This document shows positions 33,045-43,818 of a DNA stretch of 64,000 nucleotides, piece after piece. A program made the translations under genes and the position numbers. The notes beneath the pieces are model-generated. The model was given only the letters and a program-made list of their open reading frames with translations, did no database searches and was not told the DNA's origin. Source of the stretch: Eriocheir sinensis (Eukaryota > Arthropoda > Malacostraca > Decapoda > Varunidae); the NCBI RefSeq assembly GCF_024679095.1, contig NC_066528.1, positions 21,087,240-21,151,239 of the forward strand, given 5' to 3'. The stretch's first letter is position 1. Each line of letters starts with the position of its first letter.

Positions 33045-33570
33045 AACATCTTTATCAATGGAAGTCTTAAGAGATAGAAGCCAAGAGTAATGGCCAGCAC
33101 TAAGCGCCTAAGTAGTATTCTTTCCATCATCTTACACAGACAGCTAGTTAAGGAAATAGGTTTAAAGTTACCATCACCCTTAAAACGAAATGATCACTGA
33201 GAAGATAATGAAGGAGGACTAGCAGAGGGCAGAGGCATGTTGATAAGAGCCGAGTCTACCACCTTGGACATGAGTCGGGACACTAGCTATCACCTGTAAG
33301 CATAATTGCATCAGTAGAGTCAAGAAGGGCCTTCCATCTAATACCATTCACATTTGAGGTCTGATGGCTATATATCAAGTTCTGTACATCTAACATTGAG
33401 ATCACCCATGAGTACAGTGTTTTCTTCCAAAATACAGTCAGGGAGATGTTGAACACGAAAAGCACCTGAGTGAATATACAAATTAACAAAGAAAATTTGA
33501 TCATTAGGGGTGTGCAAAGTAACAATGACAAATTCAACACCTTGACGAGAACGCTTTTCCCCACATACGT
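33045..33570 (-). pseudogene. decayed LINE remnant: endonuclease and reverse-transcriptase pieces
   Basis: On the minus strand an endonuclease-like stretch (VTLHTPNDQIFFVNLYIHSG, then VLMGDLNVRCTELDI) is followed by PTHVQGGRLGSY and, after a gap, by SLTSCLCKMMERILLRRL, a conserved start of non-LTR reverse transcriptases. Stops and frameshifts break it throughout. GDLN is the usual catalytic-site neighbourhood of AP endonucleases in LINEs. The short distance between the two domains implies an internal deletion. Confidence 0.7.
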
Positions 33571-33884
33571 TTTACAAGGCCTACATAGGGGTCATGGGCC
33601 TTTCCTAGGGTAGTTTTATTTTATTTTCTCTTACGTGAAAAAAAACACTTATTAGGCGCATTTAACCTCGTTTTTTTTACCTGTAGACATAACTGATGTG
33701 AGAATCGAAGGCGTTTTTCAAGAATGCCGACCCAGAGATTAGGAAAAAAGGCAAAATTGTGCCCGATCAGGTATTCTAGGCCAAAGTGAATTGATTTAGG
33801 CCAAACGCTTTACACAAAAAGCCAAAATTGAGGTTTCATTTAGCCTCAAAAAGACCAATCTGGCAACTCTGGACTCGGTGTGTG
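33571..33884. other. no recognisable feature
   Basis: AT-rich sequence with no gene or array. Confidence 0.45.
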
Positions 33885-34840
33885 GCTCTTTAGAATATTC
33901 GTGTATTTAAATGTCCTTTAGCTTTACGGTAATGAACTCTATTATTGTGTCTTTATAGTCATTAATTAATGGTTCGTCCGTGCGTAAGATCATTAATACG
34001 CTTGGGGGGGGGGCACTGTGGTAAATTTGGCGGGGTCAGCGCGTCGGTTCTTTCCTGGAATATTCGTGTATATAAAACGTCCTTTAGCTTTACGGTTATG
34101 AGCTATATTATTGTGTCTTTATAGTCATTAATTCATAGTTCGTCCGTGCGTAAGATCATTAATACGCTTGGGGGAGGCACTATGGTAAATTTGGCGGGGT
34201 CAGCGCGTTGGTTCTTCTCTGAAATGATTTGATATTCTAAATGTCCTTCAGCTTTACGGTTATGAGCTATATTATTGTGTTTTTATAGTCATTAATTCAT
34301 AGTTCGTCCCTGCGTAAGATCATTAATACGCTTGGGGGAGGCACTAGATGGTAAATTGGCAGGCTGTTCAGTTCTCTCTCTCTGAAATATTCATTAATAA
34401 TGTCTTCCCTTTATGGTTATGTTATGATATATATATTGTTTTTTTATTTTTAATTCATAGTTCGTGAGTGCGTAAGATCATTAATACGCTTGGGGGAGGC
34501 ACTATGGTAAATTTGGCGGGATCAGCGCGTTGGTTCTTCTCTGAAATGATCGAATATTCTAAATGTCCTTCAGCTTTATGGTTATGAGCTATATTATTGT
34601 GTTTTTATAGTCAGTAATTCATAGTTCGTCCGTGCGTTAGACCATTAATACGCTTGGGGGAAGCACTATGGTAAATTTGGCGGGGTCAGCGCGTCGGTTC
34701 TTTCCTGGAATATTCGTGCATTTAAAATGTCCTTCAGCTTTACGGTTTTGAGCTCTATTATTGTGTTTTTATAGTCATTAATTCATAGTTCGTCCCTGCG
34801 TAAGACCATTAATAAGCGTGGTTGAGATACTAAGCTTGGC
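33885..34840. repeat. 165-bp satellite, six copies
   Basis: Unit contains GGTAAATTTGGCGGGGTCAG, TTTAGCTTTACGGTTATGAG, GTCATTAATTCATAGTTCGT and CATTAATACGCTTGGGGGAG. The CGCTTGGGGG landmark occurs near 34000, 34165, 34330, 34488 and 34653, giving a period of about 158-165 bp. Confidence 0.85.
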
Positions 34841-34849
34841 GGGGAAGCG

Positions 34850-34982
34850 AGCCTTGGCGCCATTCCCGGGTCGACCTCCATCCCAAGCAGACGCACGGCA
34901 AGACGCTCCTCACGATGGCGCCAAGTATTCACGATTATAACCCCGCAGCCCGGTTATTAGGCAATAGTACTTCTTAATTAAG
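34850..34982 (+). promoter_or_regulatory. candidate first exon / promoter edge with two GGCGCC sites
   Basis: TTGGCGCCA near 34856 and ATGGCGCCA near 34915 flank GC-rich sequence. A 20-codon frame starting at ATG 34915 is followed closely by a strong donor, TTAATTAAG|GTAAGA (exon end 34982). This would fit an untranslated first exon with a short upstream frame. No downstream coding exon was found, so it is tentative. Confidence 0.3.
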
Positions 34983-35509
34983 GTAAGATAATACCTGGGG
35001 GCAGAAAGGGGGCGAAGCGGTCACGTTATAAGGTTGAAGTATGTGTGTGAGCGAGTGTGTGTTGCGAGGGTAAACTTAGATATTCCTGTGATAGTTTCTT
35101 TTTATTAATTTATTTCATATTTTCGAAGTCATTTATTGTTTCCAGTGTTTTTTTTATGCTTTATCGAGATTCTGGTTAACTTATTCATTTCCCTTATCAC
35201 TTATCCCTTTAGTATTACCTTCTTTATCACATTAATTATCCATATCCGTTACATTTTATCAGTAATTTATGGCTTTTAGTGTGATTTTATATTCCTGTAA
35301 GACAAACTAATTCTGACTGGCTTCGTTACTCATATTTCCCTTATTACTATACGGACCAAGCAAGTTTCAGGTAAGTTTTAATTTAATTTTATCCATATTA
35401 TATTTCCACGCCGGTAAGTTTTGGTTTTATTAATAATTCGACGAGGTATGAAGACGCACACCGCTCTCTCCCTCTTAGACACGTTAATTCACCCTCAGAG
35501 CTCCCGGAA
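34983..35509. other. no recognisable feature
   Basis: AT-rich, non-repetitive; no coding frame of note. Confidence 0.45.
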
Positions 35510-36290
35510 AGCCATAATTAAAGTGTGTAAATATCAGAACTAGTCTCTAGGAAAGCCATAATTAAGTTTAAGCCTCTAAAAATGCTTGAAAATGGCTATA
35601 ATATATCTGTGTGGCTTTCTTGAGTGATTTTGAGCGGGAAATGGGGGGCGTCCCTATTCTCTGCTCTGATTGGCTGTCCTGGAGCCCTTGCTGTGCGTTG
35701 ATTGGCTGTGAGCTCCCCGCCTTTTTTTCCTGCTCTGTGATTGGTCGCGGCACCAGGTCAGCAGCTTCCCCCTCATTGCAACTTTGGCGCCAAAATCTCG
35801 CTCCCTCACACACACGCTTCTTAACCTTCAAGACTCGTAGAAAACCATAATTAAAGTGTGCAAAGACTAAAAATAACCTCTTGGAAAGCCATAGTAAGAG
35901 TGTAAGGCTTAAACAGGCTTGGTCGCGGTGCAAAGGACGGCTTCCCTCATAAGAATCTTTGCCGCCAATTTCTCGTACCCTCACACACACGCCTCTTAAA
36001 CTTCAAGACTCGTAGAAAACCATAATTAAAGTGTGCAAATACTAAAACTAACATCCCGGAAAGCCATAGTAACATTGTAAGGCTTAAAACAGGCTTGGAA
36101 ATAACTATATATGTGTGTACGGACCCGACAATTTCTCGCTCCTTCACACTCACGCCTCTAAACCTTCAAAGCTCCAAGAAAACCATAATTAAAGTGTGCA
36201 AAGACTAATTCTAACCTCCCGGAAAGCCATAGTAACATTGTAAGGCTTAAAACAGGCTTGGAAATAACTATAATATATCTTTGGCATTGG
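35510..36290. repeat. ~190-300-bp imperfect tandem repeat carrying promoter-like modules
   Basis: Four copies share CATAATTAAAGTGTGCAAA, GGAAAGCCATAGTAA and TCTCGCTCCCTCACACACACGC. Two of the copies are followed or interrupted by CCAAT-rich modules (35660-35795 and 36320-36360). Confidence 0.75.
35660..35795. promoter_or_regulatory. CCAAT/E2F-like promoter module 1
   Basis: Three ATTGG (inverted CCAAT) elements at 35669-35673, 35701-35705 and 35740-35744, about 30-40 bp apart, precede a perfect palindrome TTTGGCGCCAAA (35783-35794) that fits the E2F consensus. NF-Y plus E2F arrays typify cell-cycle promoters and act in either direction, so a gene on either strand could use it, including the upstream exons of gene B. 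Confidence 0.45.
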
Positions 36291-36319
36291 CGGGAGAGGG
36301 CAGCGTCCCTATTCTGTGC

Positions 36320-36360
36320 TCTGATTGGCTTCCCGGGGCTTCCTGTGCGCTGATTGGCTG
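36320..36360 (+). promoter_or_regulatory. CCAAT promoter module 2
   Basis: Two ATTGG elements at 36324-36328 and 36353-36357 within CTCTGATTGGCTTCCCGGGG and CGCTGATTGGCTGGGAG. The pair closely copies the first pair of module 1 but has no E2F palindrome. Confidence 0.4.
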
Positions 36361-36383
36361 GGAGTCTTCGCGTCTACACAGCC

Positions 36384-36477
36384 ATGGCCGCCTGTCAACC
36401 CCACGCCATGGCCCCGCTGGCTCCCACTTTTTCTTGCCTCCACGAGCTTGCCAGGGACTTGTGGAGTGTAATTTGAG
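36384..36477 (+). other. candidate first exon with 30-codon upstream frame
   Basis: ATG in GCCATGGCC context 27 bp after the second CCAAT element. The frame runs 30 codons to TGA (36474-36476), immediately followed by a consensus donor TTTGAG|GTGAGA. A 5' UTR exon with a short upstream frame is the simplest reading. The acceptor CTTCTTCCACAG (ending near 37348) is a possible partner. I found no protein-coding continuation. Confidence 0.3.
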
Positions 36478-36589
36478 GTGAGACAGTGCTATGAGTCGTT
36501 ATATTATTGCTGGGTCAATGATATAAGTGCGTAATAGGGCTGTGTGGCGTCCAGTGTTGAGGTGACCGCCGGGCAGTCGTGGCAGGGCC

Positions 36590-37100
36590 GTGGTTAATAT
36601 ATATTTTGAGGTGAGAGACTTACACGTTGTTATTTGCATGCGTGACTAACTCTACAGCTGTGTTACTGTGCTCCTGTGTGCTGTGTTACGTATACGTCTT
36701 GAGGTGACGGTCAGGGAGGCGTGTGACGGGTTGGTGTTACGCATTGCCAGACAGTGTTTGGGTACCCTAGACTAGTGTTACGTTATTATATCGTTACCTG
36801 CAACACTATACAGCTTCGTCACGGTGATGTATGGTACTGTGTTACGTCTACGCATTAAGGTGACGGTCAGGGAGGCGTGTGACGGGTTGAAGGTGTTACG
36901 CAGTGCCAGAGACAGTGATTTCGTACCCTAAACTAGTGTTACGTTATCATTTCGTTACCTGCCACACTATATAGCTTCGTCACGGTGCTGTATGGTACTG
37001 TGTTACGTCTACGCATTGTGACGGGCGGGGAAGGCGTGTGACGTGTGTTCAGGGACAGTGTTACGTATTGTGTTACCTGCCAAGTTACCTGCGTGACGGG
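36590..37100. repeat. ~180-bp tandem repeat, three copies
   Basis: Shared words are GTGTTACGTCTACGCATT, GGTCAGGGAGGCGTGTGACG and CTAGTGTTACGTTATCAT. Confidence 0.75.
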
Positions 37101-37124
37101 ACCGTGTCTATGGGTCGTATTACA

Positions 37125-37602
37125 AGAGATTTTCCCACCCAAGAACACATATTTGCCAAGGCTTTTGTAGGACTTGTGGGCATTTCCAGAGGTAGTTTTA
37201 TGACCCTGGTGGTAGTCTGACCCTTCTTCTGTACCAGGAACCTATAGAACCTGATGGATCCCCTCTTTGTCCTTTAGAAATAGCTGATGTGATATGGCAA
37301 AGCGTCTTGTAATACCAGCCTATAACTCTTATTCTCCTTCTTCCACAGTTGCCCTGACACAACATGTAAGGGGCAGAAACAAGATTACAGCACCCAATAC
37401 CTACCACGACATGCTACCACACACAATACTAGCACAGCCATACCAAGAAAACAAGGTGGACATTTTAGAACTATTGTTATGTAAAGAAGCAATAAGACTG
37501 TGAAGTCAAGAAAGACCTGATCAGAAGAATGGGGAAGAAGAGAAGAAGAAAACTGACCTCTTTTACAATACACAGGTTACTGGACCCCTCCCATTTACAC
37601 AG

Positions 37603-37637
<35 letters not shown>

Positions 37638-37670
37638 CATATTGCAGCTTTAATCAAGAAACTTGAAACA
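37125..37670. other. dispersed-repeat copy and possible small exon
   Basis: 37130-37290 (TTGCCAAGGCTTTTGTAGGA, GACCCTTCTTCTGTACC) belongs to a family seen also at 41750-41820, 43680-43818, 47040-47200 and 47790-48250. It ends in an acceptor-like CTTCTTCCACAG followed by about 150 bp without a convincing frame. (ACT)n at 37603-37636. Confidence 0.4.
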
Positions 37671-38190
37671 TGCATAAACAGAAGGAAGGAAATTAAATAT
37701 ATGCAAGAATTTTGGAAGAATCGCTTAAAATCCGAGAAGAGATGGCAGCACTCAACCAGGCACAAGAAAATCAAGAAGTGGAGGCTCCGAACTGCACTGA
37801 ACTGAACTGTAAACTTTATCAGAAGGGAGGATATTAAATATACTCAAGAATTTTAGAAGAATCGCTTAAAAATCAGAGAAGAGAAGGCAGCACAACCAAG
37901 CACAAGAAGACCATTTAGAGGGGCAAAGGCAACCCTCCGAACAGAACTGGAAACAAACAGAAGGGAGGAAATTAAATATACTCAAGACTTTTAGAAGAAT
38001 CGCTTAAAATTGGAGAAGAAAAGGCAGCACAACCAAGCACAAGAAGATCATTTAGAGGGGCAAAGGCAACCCTCCGAACAGAACTGGAAACAAACAGAAG
38101 GGAGGAAATTAGATATACTCAAGACTTTTGGAAGAATCGCTTAAAATTCAGCCAGGCACAAGAAGACCATTTAGAGGGTCCGCTGCAAAG
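37671..38190. repeat. ~125-140-bp tandem repeat, four copies
   Basis: Units share AGAAGGGAGGAAATTAAATA, AGAATCGCTTAAAAT and AAGCACAAGAAGACCATTTAGAG. Confidence 0.8.
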
Positions 38191-38965
38191 GCACTCCCTC
38201 CGAACTACTCTGCACTGAACTGACCTGGTTACGGCGCCTGTACAAGTGACCCGGGATGGAGTATTGGCGGCAGGGCAGCTCAACGAAAGGTGTGTATGTT
38301 ATTTTACCTGCTGCATGGGTGTATGATAGAAAGCAAAGGTTTTCAGTACTATTATGTCAACTAGGTACTATTATTGTATGAACTGGGTACTATATTTACT
38401 ATGTGCCATTACTGTTCTGTCAACTAGGTAGGTTTTCTTATATACTAACAAGGTTTTCACTTTTATCAACCAGGTATTTGATTAACTGTTACCAAGGTTT
38501 TCTTTACTAATATATTGCAAGGTTTTTATTAGTAATATATTTCCTCTTCTTCCTTCCCTTCTTTCTCTTCCCTTGTTCCTCCTTCTCTTAGCATTTTCCT
38601 CTCCCTTCTTTTCTTCCATTCTCTACATTCCTCCTTTTCTTTCTACCCTTATTTTGTTATTTTCTTCCTTCTCTTCCTTTCCCTTCCTTTTCTTCTCCTT
38701 TCCCTTCCTTTTCTTCTTCTTTCCCTTAATTTTCTTCTCTTCCTTTCCCTTCCTTTTCTTCTCCTTTCCCTTCCTTTTCTTCTTCTTTCCCTTCCATTTC
38801 TTCTCTTCCCTTTCTTCTCCTTTCCCTTCTCTTCCTTTCCCTTCCTTTTCTTTTCTTCCTTTTCCTTCCTTTTCTTCTCCTTTCCCTTCCTTTTCTTCTC
38901 CTTTCCCTTCCTTTCCCTTTCTTCTCTTCCCTCCCTCCTCCTCCTCCTCCTCCTCCTCCCTTCAA
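38191..38965. repeat. spacer then (TTCC)n-rich pyrimidine tract
   Basis: 38191-38535 has short repeats of AGGTTTTC and CAACTAGGTA. 38536-38965 is a plus-strand pyrimidine tract of CCTTCCTTTTCTTCTCCTTTCC type ending in (CTC)n. Frames here are compositional. Confidence 0.75.
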
Positions 38966-39479
38966 ACATATTCTCAGTCTTCTGTACCTATATATTTACA
39001 AGGTTTTCATTCAATGTATCAGCCAGGTATTTTGTTCTTTGCAAATTTATCACCAAGATTTACTTATAAATTACAAGGTTTTCATTAATATATCAACTAG
39101 GTATGCTGCTGCTGGCTTAAACATGCTGTAGTATTGCCTCAGCAGAATATCAAGTCCAATGGAGTTATTTCTATGTCTATATACAAAAGATTATTATTAT
39201 TATTATATCCCAGTAAGGAGGTATAAGTGATGGGATTAGTTTCCCTTACCTCAGCTTACACTCCTGGGTCAAGTGTCGTAGGGTGGGTGAAGCGACGTGC
39301 CCCCCTGCGTATGCCATTATTGATTGGTTGATTGAGTGTACTGGGATTCTTGTGTACTGTTTTGTGATGCCGGTGATAGTTTTTCAAGACCTCTGCATCT
39401 GGAACGGAGACTCATGAAAACCTGTAATCTTCTCTTTAGTTTTTGGGAAATATTTAATTGTAATGGAAACCTGGTATGT
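38966..39479. other. no gene; old repeat fragment
   Basis: Contains ACAAGGTTTTCATTAATATA variants and, at 39265-39350, GTGCCCCCCTGCGTATGCCA with a TTGATTGG tail, related in reverse to 32300-32390. Confidence 0.4.
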
Positions 39480-39675
39480 TTAACCCGCTGGTAGCTGCGG
39501 GGAACATGTTTCGTAAAGACCACTCCCTCTAAGCAAGAAAAATGAGAAAAATATCATCACTCATGCAAACCATTTCACAATATACATCAACTTATTTGTG
39601 ATCAGTTTATGCATCATCTATTTTTGGGGGTTTATATCATGGCAAAAATTTCACCGTTCGCTGGTACCAGGTTAA
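39480..39675 (+). mobile_element. MITE family M1, copy 3
   Basis: TTAACCCGCTGGTAGCTGCG at the left and CGCTGGTACCAGGTTAA at the right, with no internal 35-bp expansion. It opens the left copy of the segmental duplication. Confidence 0.7.
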
Positions 39676-40816
39676 TGATATGTACCTTGGTGTGACCACT
39701 TCCTTCCCTCTCCTCAGCTGCTGTGGGAGTGCTGCCCTCCACAGCAAGCAAGGGGCTGCCCTGCCCAGACCACAGCAAGAGGAGGAAGAGCTCTGCATTA
39801 CTAAGTTAAGTACCTCACTATGACATTCTGAGGGTTTAGCCTCATTTTTGTATTCTATTCAAAACTTTTTACTTTCTAATGAACCTTAATCTTTTTCTCA
39901 GCCTGCCTCCTCCTCCTCCTCCTCCTTCAACTTCCTTTACCTCCTTGTGTGAATCTGTCCGTCCCGAGATCCGGCGAGACCATCCCGACGTCGTAACACC
40001 CGTTTGGGAGTGGGGGACTCATGAAGCTGGGGCGGCAGCCTTAAGGTGGGGAGGGTTGCGCCGACACCTCCACTCCGTTTCGGCGGAATGTGGCTGGCTA
40101 GGGTGGCCTGAACCACTGTCTGGGTTGTTTGTCGTTCAGTCGGATTGAGGATCTGCCTCCCTTGAGGTGCACATGTCATAGTGATGGCAGAAGAGAGTGA
40201 GTGAAGCTGATGTCATCCGACGTCGTAACACCGTTGGGCAGGCAGGGCTCTCATGGCTCGTCTCCCAGCGGTGCACATGTCACAGTGGTGCAAAAAGCAT
40301 GGCCTACTTTCCTATCTTTTCCCCCTCCTCCTCCACCCCCTCCCCCACACACCTCCTGCGGGTATATCGTCACCCTCAAAAATTAATTTCCCAAGTCAAT
40401 TTTCAGTGATTTCCAATTTTTTTAAGTTTTCTTATATATTAATGGTTTGAGTGTTCTAGAATTGCCCTTTTTATTTCTGCCTAAATCTTAAGCCAAATGA
40501 GATGATGACGTTCTCTTCTTGAAAAATAGAAAATAACGACTTGGGCGGTTTCTTTACGAAGGTGGCGAGATTGTAATAGGTTTTGCACCCTCTATTTAGG
40601 GATGTGCACTAATTTTGTCTCTTCTCTTCCCTCCTCCTCCCTGGCTGGCCGGGGAACGGAGGAGGAGCACTAGGACGAGGAGGTGAAGGAGGCGGAGGAG
40701 ATGACTCGAGCACAGGGAGGCAAGAGACAAGAAGCAGAGACGCAGGAACAGAAAGGTGAGCTCTATCTCTTTATCCTGGATTTTTACCATTCATATTTAA
40801 TTTACTTGTGACACTT
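39480..40816. repeat. tandem segmental duplication, left copy
   Basis: Visually near-identical to 41821-43159 over its length, offset about 2341-2343 bp. Landmarks include CCACAGCAAGCAAGGGGCTG, GATCCGGCGAGACCATCCCG, CGACTTGGGCGGTTTC and AGACGCAGGAACAGAAAGG. The copies differ by scattered substitutions and small indels, for example in (CCT)n. Splice-like signals occur (CTCTCCTCAG near 39717, AGAAAG|GTGAGC near 40756), but no frame is preserved as coding sequence would be. Confidence 0.8.
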
Positions 40817-41263
40817 TTAACCCGGCCACTGCGATTGGCATAGATTTGGCCTTCACTGGTAGCCTGGTAACATACACTCCCAGGTCTCTCTCTGGCTCTG
40901 TGGTGGATAGTGGAGTGTTTCCCATGTGGTATTGGTGTGCTGGATATCCCTTCACTGGTAGCCTGGTAACATACACTCCCAGGTCTCTCTCTGGCTCTGT
41001 GGTGGATAGTGGAGTGTTTCCCATGTGGTATTGGTGTGCTGGATATCCCTTCACTGGTAGCCTGGTAACATACACTCCCAGGTCTCTCTCTGGCTCTGTG
41101 GTGGATAGTGGAGTGTTTCCCATGTGGTATTGGTGTGCTGGATATCCCCTCCCAAGGTGCAGGACTTTACATTTTTCCTCATTGAATTGTAGGAGCCACT
41201 TTTTGTTCCATTCCTGTAGCTTGGTGATGTCCTCTTGTAGGAAATCCATGGTCAAGGTGTTAA
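40817..41263 (+). mobile_element. MITE-like family M2, copy 2
   Basis: TTAACCCGGCCACTGCGATT at the left and GGTCAAGGTGTTAA at the right. Three 99-bp units (about 40850-41149) of CTTCACTGGTAGCCTGGTAA type precede the unique right part. The minus strand is open across all units and into a reverse-transcriptase C-terminal segment (ITKLQEWNKKWLLQFNEEK). Confidence 0.7.
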
Positions 41264-41820
41264 TTCCTTCTCTATTGCTGTTTTGTATGGAGGTGTTCAT
41301 GGAAAGCTTTGGGGCATAGGCTAAAGCTGCATATGGCCTCAGCGCTCATCTATGTCACTTTGGCCAAGTAACCCAACACCACTCTAGCAAGAATTCAGCC
41401 GCCAGGTGCCACCAAAAACAGAACTTTGCCTTGGTTTGGTCGCCTCTAACACTACCTCAGATATACACAGAGTTGTTAGCTGCTCCATATTCTCCTTCTT
41501 CTTTGTTTATAGTCCTTCCAGTCTTGATGGCGGACTTGCCTTGATGCTCCTCCATTTTGCTGGGTCCAATGCTAATCCTTCCTCTTTCTAACACTTCCAG
41601 GTCTTGTGTCACTGTTCCTCTCCATGTTATCCTTGGGTCTTCTAATTGTCCTCCTTCTGGGTACCTCAATATCCTCCACCATCCTCAGCACTCCGCCCTC
41701 TCCTCTCTTCATATGTTTGAATCATTGCCAGCTTCTCTGGGTCATTTTCTTAAATATTTTGGCGCCCAAGCTCACATTTTTAAGGCTTTTATAGGAGTTT
41801 CAGGCATTCCCAGGGGTGGT
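41264..41820. other. spacer between the duplicated segments
   Basis: Non-repetitive except for the dispersed-repeat piece at 41755-41820 (TTTTGGCGCCCAAGCTCACA). Short frames without support. Confidence 0.4.
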
Positions 41821-42008
41821 TTAACCCGGTAGCAGCGGGGTTGATGTTTCTTAACGGTCCCTCCAAGTGAGAAAAATGAGAAAAAATCACCCCTCACACA
41901 AACCATTTCATAATATATATCAAAGCATTTGTGATCAGTTTATGTATCATCTATTTTGGGGGGTAAATATCATGGCACAAATTTGGCCTGTTGCTGCTAC
42001 CGGGTTAA
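41821..42008 (+). mobile_element. MITE family M1, copy 4
   Basis: The cleanest termini: TTAACCCGGTAGCAGCGGGG at the left and TTGCTGCTACCGGGTTAA at the right, with TTAA at both ends. No 35-bp expansion. Confidence 0.8.
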
Positions 42009-43159
42009 TGATATGGACCTTGGTGTGACCACTTCCTTCCCTCTCCTCAGCTGCTGTGGGAGTTCTGCCCTCCACAGCAAGCAAGGGGCTGCCCTGCCCA
42101 GACCACAGCAAGAGGAGGAAGAGCTCTGCATTACTAAGTTAAGTACCTCACTATGACATTCTGAGGGTTTGGCTTCATTTTTGCCTTCTATTAAAAACTT
42201 TTTACTTTCTAATGAACCTTAATCTTTTCTCAGCCTGCCTCCTCCTCCTCCTCCTCCTTCAACTTCCTTTACCTCCTTGTGTGAATCTGTCCGTCCCGAG
42301 ATCCGGCGAGACCATCCCGACGTCGTAACACCCGTTTGGGAGTGGGGGGACTCATGAAGCTGGGGGCGGCAGCCCTAAGGTGGGGAGGGTTGCGCCGACA
42401 CCTCCACTCCGTTTCGGCGGAATGTGGCTGGCTAGGGTGGCCTGAACCACTGTCTGGGTTGTTTGTCGTTCAGTCGGATTGAGGATCTGCCTCCCTTGAG
42501 GTGCACATGTCATAGTGGTGGCAGAAGAGTGAGTGAGTGAAGCTGATGTCATCCCGACGTCGTAACACCGTTGGGCGGGGCGGGGCTCTCATGTCAAGTC
42601 TCCCCGCGGTGCACATGTCACAGAGGTGCAAACAGCATGGCCTTCTTTCCTATCTTTTCCCCCTCCTCCTCCTCCACCCCCTCCCCCACACACACCTCCT
42701 GCTGTTATATCGTCACCCTCATAAAGTAATTGCCTAAGTCATTTTTCAGTGATTTCCATTTTTGTTAAGTTGTCTTAGATATTCAGGGTTTGAGTGTTCT
42801 AGAATTGCCTTTTTATTTCTGCCTAAATCTTAAGCCAAATGAGATGATGACGTTCTCTTCTTGGAAAATAGAAAATAACGACTTGGGCGGTTTCTTTACG
42901 AAGGTGGCGAGATTGTAATAGGTTTTGCACCCTCTATTTAGGGATGTGCACTAATTTTTGTCTCTTCTCTTCCTCCTCCTCCCCTGGCTGGCCAGGGAAC
43001 GGAGGAGCACTAGACGAGGAGGTGAAGGGAGGCGGAGGGAGAGACGACTCGAGCACAGGGAGGCAAGAGACAAGAAGCAGAGACGCAGGAACAGAAAGGT
43101 GAGCTCTATCTCTTTATCCTGGATTTTTACCATTCATATTTAATTTACTTGTGACACTT
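41821..43159. repeat. tandem segmental duplication, right copy
   Basis: Counterpart of 39480-40816, likewise running from an M1 element through the same unique segments into an M2 element. Confidence 0.8.
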
Positions 43160-43678
43160 TTAACCCGGCCACTGCGATTGGCATAGATTTGGCCTTCACT
43201 GGTAGCCTGGTAACATACACTCCCAGGTCTCTCTCTGGCTCTGTGGTGGATAGTGGAGTGTTTCCCATGTGGTATTGGTGTGCTGGATATCCCTTCACTG
43301 GTAGCCTGGTAACATACACTCCCAGGTCTCTCTGGCTCTGTGGTGGATAGTGGAGTGTTTCCCATGTGGTATTGGTGTGCTGGATATCCCTTCACTGGTA
43401 GCCTGGTAACATACACTCCCAGGTCTCTCTCTGGCTCTGTGGTGGATAGTGGAGTGTTTCCCATGTGGTATTGGTGTGTTGGATATCCCTTCACTGGTAG
43501 CCTGGTAACATACACTCCCAGGTCTCTCTCTGGCTCTGTGGTGGATAGTGGAGTGTTTCCCATGTGGTATTGGTGTGCTGGATATCCCTTCACTGGTAGC
43601 CCGGTAACATACACTCCCAGGCTCTTCGCTGCTACTCGGTGAAGCCACAAATTTATCCCGTCGCTGCTACTGGTTTAA
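43160..43678 (+). mobile_element. chimeric MITE: M2 left end, M1 right end
   Basis: Opens as M2 (TTAACCCGGCCACTGCGATT) with four full 99-bp units and part of a fifth. It breaks within the unit at CCCAGGCTCTTCGCTGC and continues as M1 repeat and terminus (GTCGCTGCTACTGGTTTAA). The M2 reverse-transcriptase tail and M2 right end are absent. Confidence 0.7.
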
Positions 43679-43818
43679 TGATCCTGTGGTAGCTTGACCC
43701 TTCTTCTGTGCCATGAACCTAATAAAACACTCATTAAAACATCGCTGATCTCTTTTTTAGCACTTGAAAATAGTTAATGATAGAGGCGAAAGTGTAGCTT
43801 GACCCTTCTTCTGTGCCA
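43679..43818. repeat. dispersed repeat flanking the LTR element, left side
   Basis: TAGCTTGACCCTTCTTCTGTGCC and ATCGCTGATCTCTTTTTTAGC occur here and again at 47040-47200, on the other side of the retroelement. The element therefore lies inside this repeat. Confidence 0.6.

Noticed and set aside
40797..41300. 167-codon minus-strand frame as a host gene
   Set aside because: It is the reverse-transcriptase-derived repeat of an M2 mobile element, present in four copies in this window.
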